Source: Alphaproteobacteria bacterium MarineAlpha9_Bin7 (GTDB lineage: Bacteria; Pseudomonadota; Alphaproteobacteria; UBA7887). From it: a stretch of 6,640 nucleotides of DNA. Position 1 is the first letter of the stretch, and each line of letters opens with the position of its first letter. A program made the translations under genes and the position numbers. Where the stretch lies: the NCBI GenBank assembly GCA_002938115.1, contig PTKD01000113.1:1-6640 (forward strand). The letters are read 5' to 3'. Positions 6,194-6,640 of this stretch are shown here, in pieces. The notes beneath the pieces were generated by a model that was given only the letters and a program-made list of their open reading frames with translations, was not told the origin of the DNA and made no database searches.

Positions 6194-6613
6194 CTAACTG
6201 TTGTTCAGCCAGTCGTAATAGTCGCGCAGTCGATCCTTGTTAGTCCAACCACCGAACGTTACCCGCGAGATTCTCCGGTGTAGAAATTCAAATTTCTTGT
6301 AAAACTCAATCATAAATTTGACTTTGATCATATTGGCTTGTTCTTCGACCACAATTACATACGGCGCCATCATGTCTGCAACATCTCCACCATCAATGTA
6401 AATGCAAAGCTTGCGGTCTAATAAATCTTTTTTGAGCTCTCTGAAACTCTTATCCGTATTACGTTCTAGGTCAATCGCCTGATCATAGGCTTCCGGAGTG
6501 CTGCATACCCAAGTTCCATCCCAAAGCATCATCGGTTGGTCCTCGTCGCCCCACGACCAGGCCGCTGCAGTAAAACTGCAAATACATATCAGTCCAGCGA
6601 TAATTGTTTTCAT
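6194..6613 (-). CDS. Small secreted protein of unknown function
   Basis: I do not recognise this 139-residue protein. Residues 1-20 form a signal peptide (TIIAGLICICSFTAAAW), with cleavage probably near AAA or WS. The mature part begins with an acidic stretch and then DGTWVCSTPEAYDQAI. Its only two cysteines, C37 and C70, could form a disulfide in the periplasm. A charged helix (about 52-68, TDKSFRELKKDLLDRK) separates them. After LCIYIDGGD there are two strand-like segments (PYVIVVEEQ and MIKVKFMIEFY), then a basic, aromatic C-terminus (RRISRVTFGGW, DYYDWL). The whole looks like a compact alpha/beta secreted domain with a signal peptide, not a shadow frame. The start ATG has no clear Shine-Dalgarno sequence. 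It precedes the CcmI-like gene on the same strand with a 58-nt gap, so co-transcription is plausible. Confidence 0.7.
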   Translation of the reverse strand: MKTIIAGLICICSFTAAAWSWGDEDQPMMLWDGTWVCSTPEAYDQAIDLERNTDKSFRELKKDLLDRKLCIYIDGGDVADMMAPYVIVVEEQANMIKVKFMIEFYKKFEFLHRRISRVTFGGWTNKDRLRDYYDWLNNS

Positions 6614-6614
6614 T

Positions 6615-6626
6615 ATAAGATCTTAT
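6615..6626. repeat. 12-bp perfect palindrome beside the start of the - strand gene
   Basis: ATAAGATCTTAT reads the same on both strands and ends 1 nt before the ATG of the secreted-protein gene. It covers the place where an RBS would lie. It could be an operator or a translation-blocking element, but palindromes of this size are expected once or twice by chance in a window this long. Confidence 0.3.
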
Positions 6627-6640
6627 GCACAATCATGGTA

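Overview
The window holds most of a Bat-type (Bacteroides aerotolerance-like) operon on the + strand. It is followed by a co-translated secreted subtilisin-like protease and two small exported-protein genes on the - strand. The organism is a diderm (Gram-negative) bacterium of moderate GC. The gene order DUF58, TM-anchored BatD/DUF4381-like protein, two VWA proteins, TPR protein is widespread in Proteobacteria and also occurs in Planctomycetes and related groups. The sequence alone does not fix the phylum; a proteobacterium is my best guess. Alternative starts are common: GTG for three operon genes.

Layout on the + strand: (1) 3-323, the 3' end of a DUF58 gene cut by the window edge; (2) 326-1453, a signal-peptide / beta-domain / single-TM / cytoplasmic helical protein; (3) 1450-2472, BatA-like VWA protein; (4) 2477-3484, BatB-like VWA protein; (5) 3481-4320, BatC-like TPR protein; (6) 4314-5654, S8 family serine protease with a signal peptide. 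Gaps are 4 nt or less or the genes overlap, twice as a GTGA start/stop overlap and once as a 7- or 4-nt overlap, so the six genes almost certainly form one transcript. A MoxR AAA+ ATPase gene is expected just upstream of the window (inferred from the family pattern, not seen).

Working model (inference): MoxR and DUF58 act on the cytoplasmic side. The two membrane-anchored VWA proteins carry intact metal-binding (MIDAS) sites, and the TPR protein and the BatD-like protein supply protein-protein contacts. Together they would form an envelope complex for metal- or ATPase-dependent assembly or stress tolerance. No canonical large batD gene follows batC. Its place is taken by a secreted subtilase, which suggests that proteolysis in or beyond the periplasm is tied to this complex.

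On the - strand, converging on the operon across a small hairpin, are 5698-6135, a secreted stand-alone domain resembling the C-terminal periplasmic domain of the cytochrome c maturation protein CcmI/CycH, and 6194-6613, an unrecognised secreted protein with a possible disulfide pair. No stretch longer than 300 bases lacks a gene. I see no tRNA, rRNA, CRISPR array or insertion sequence.
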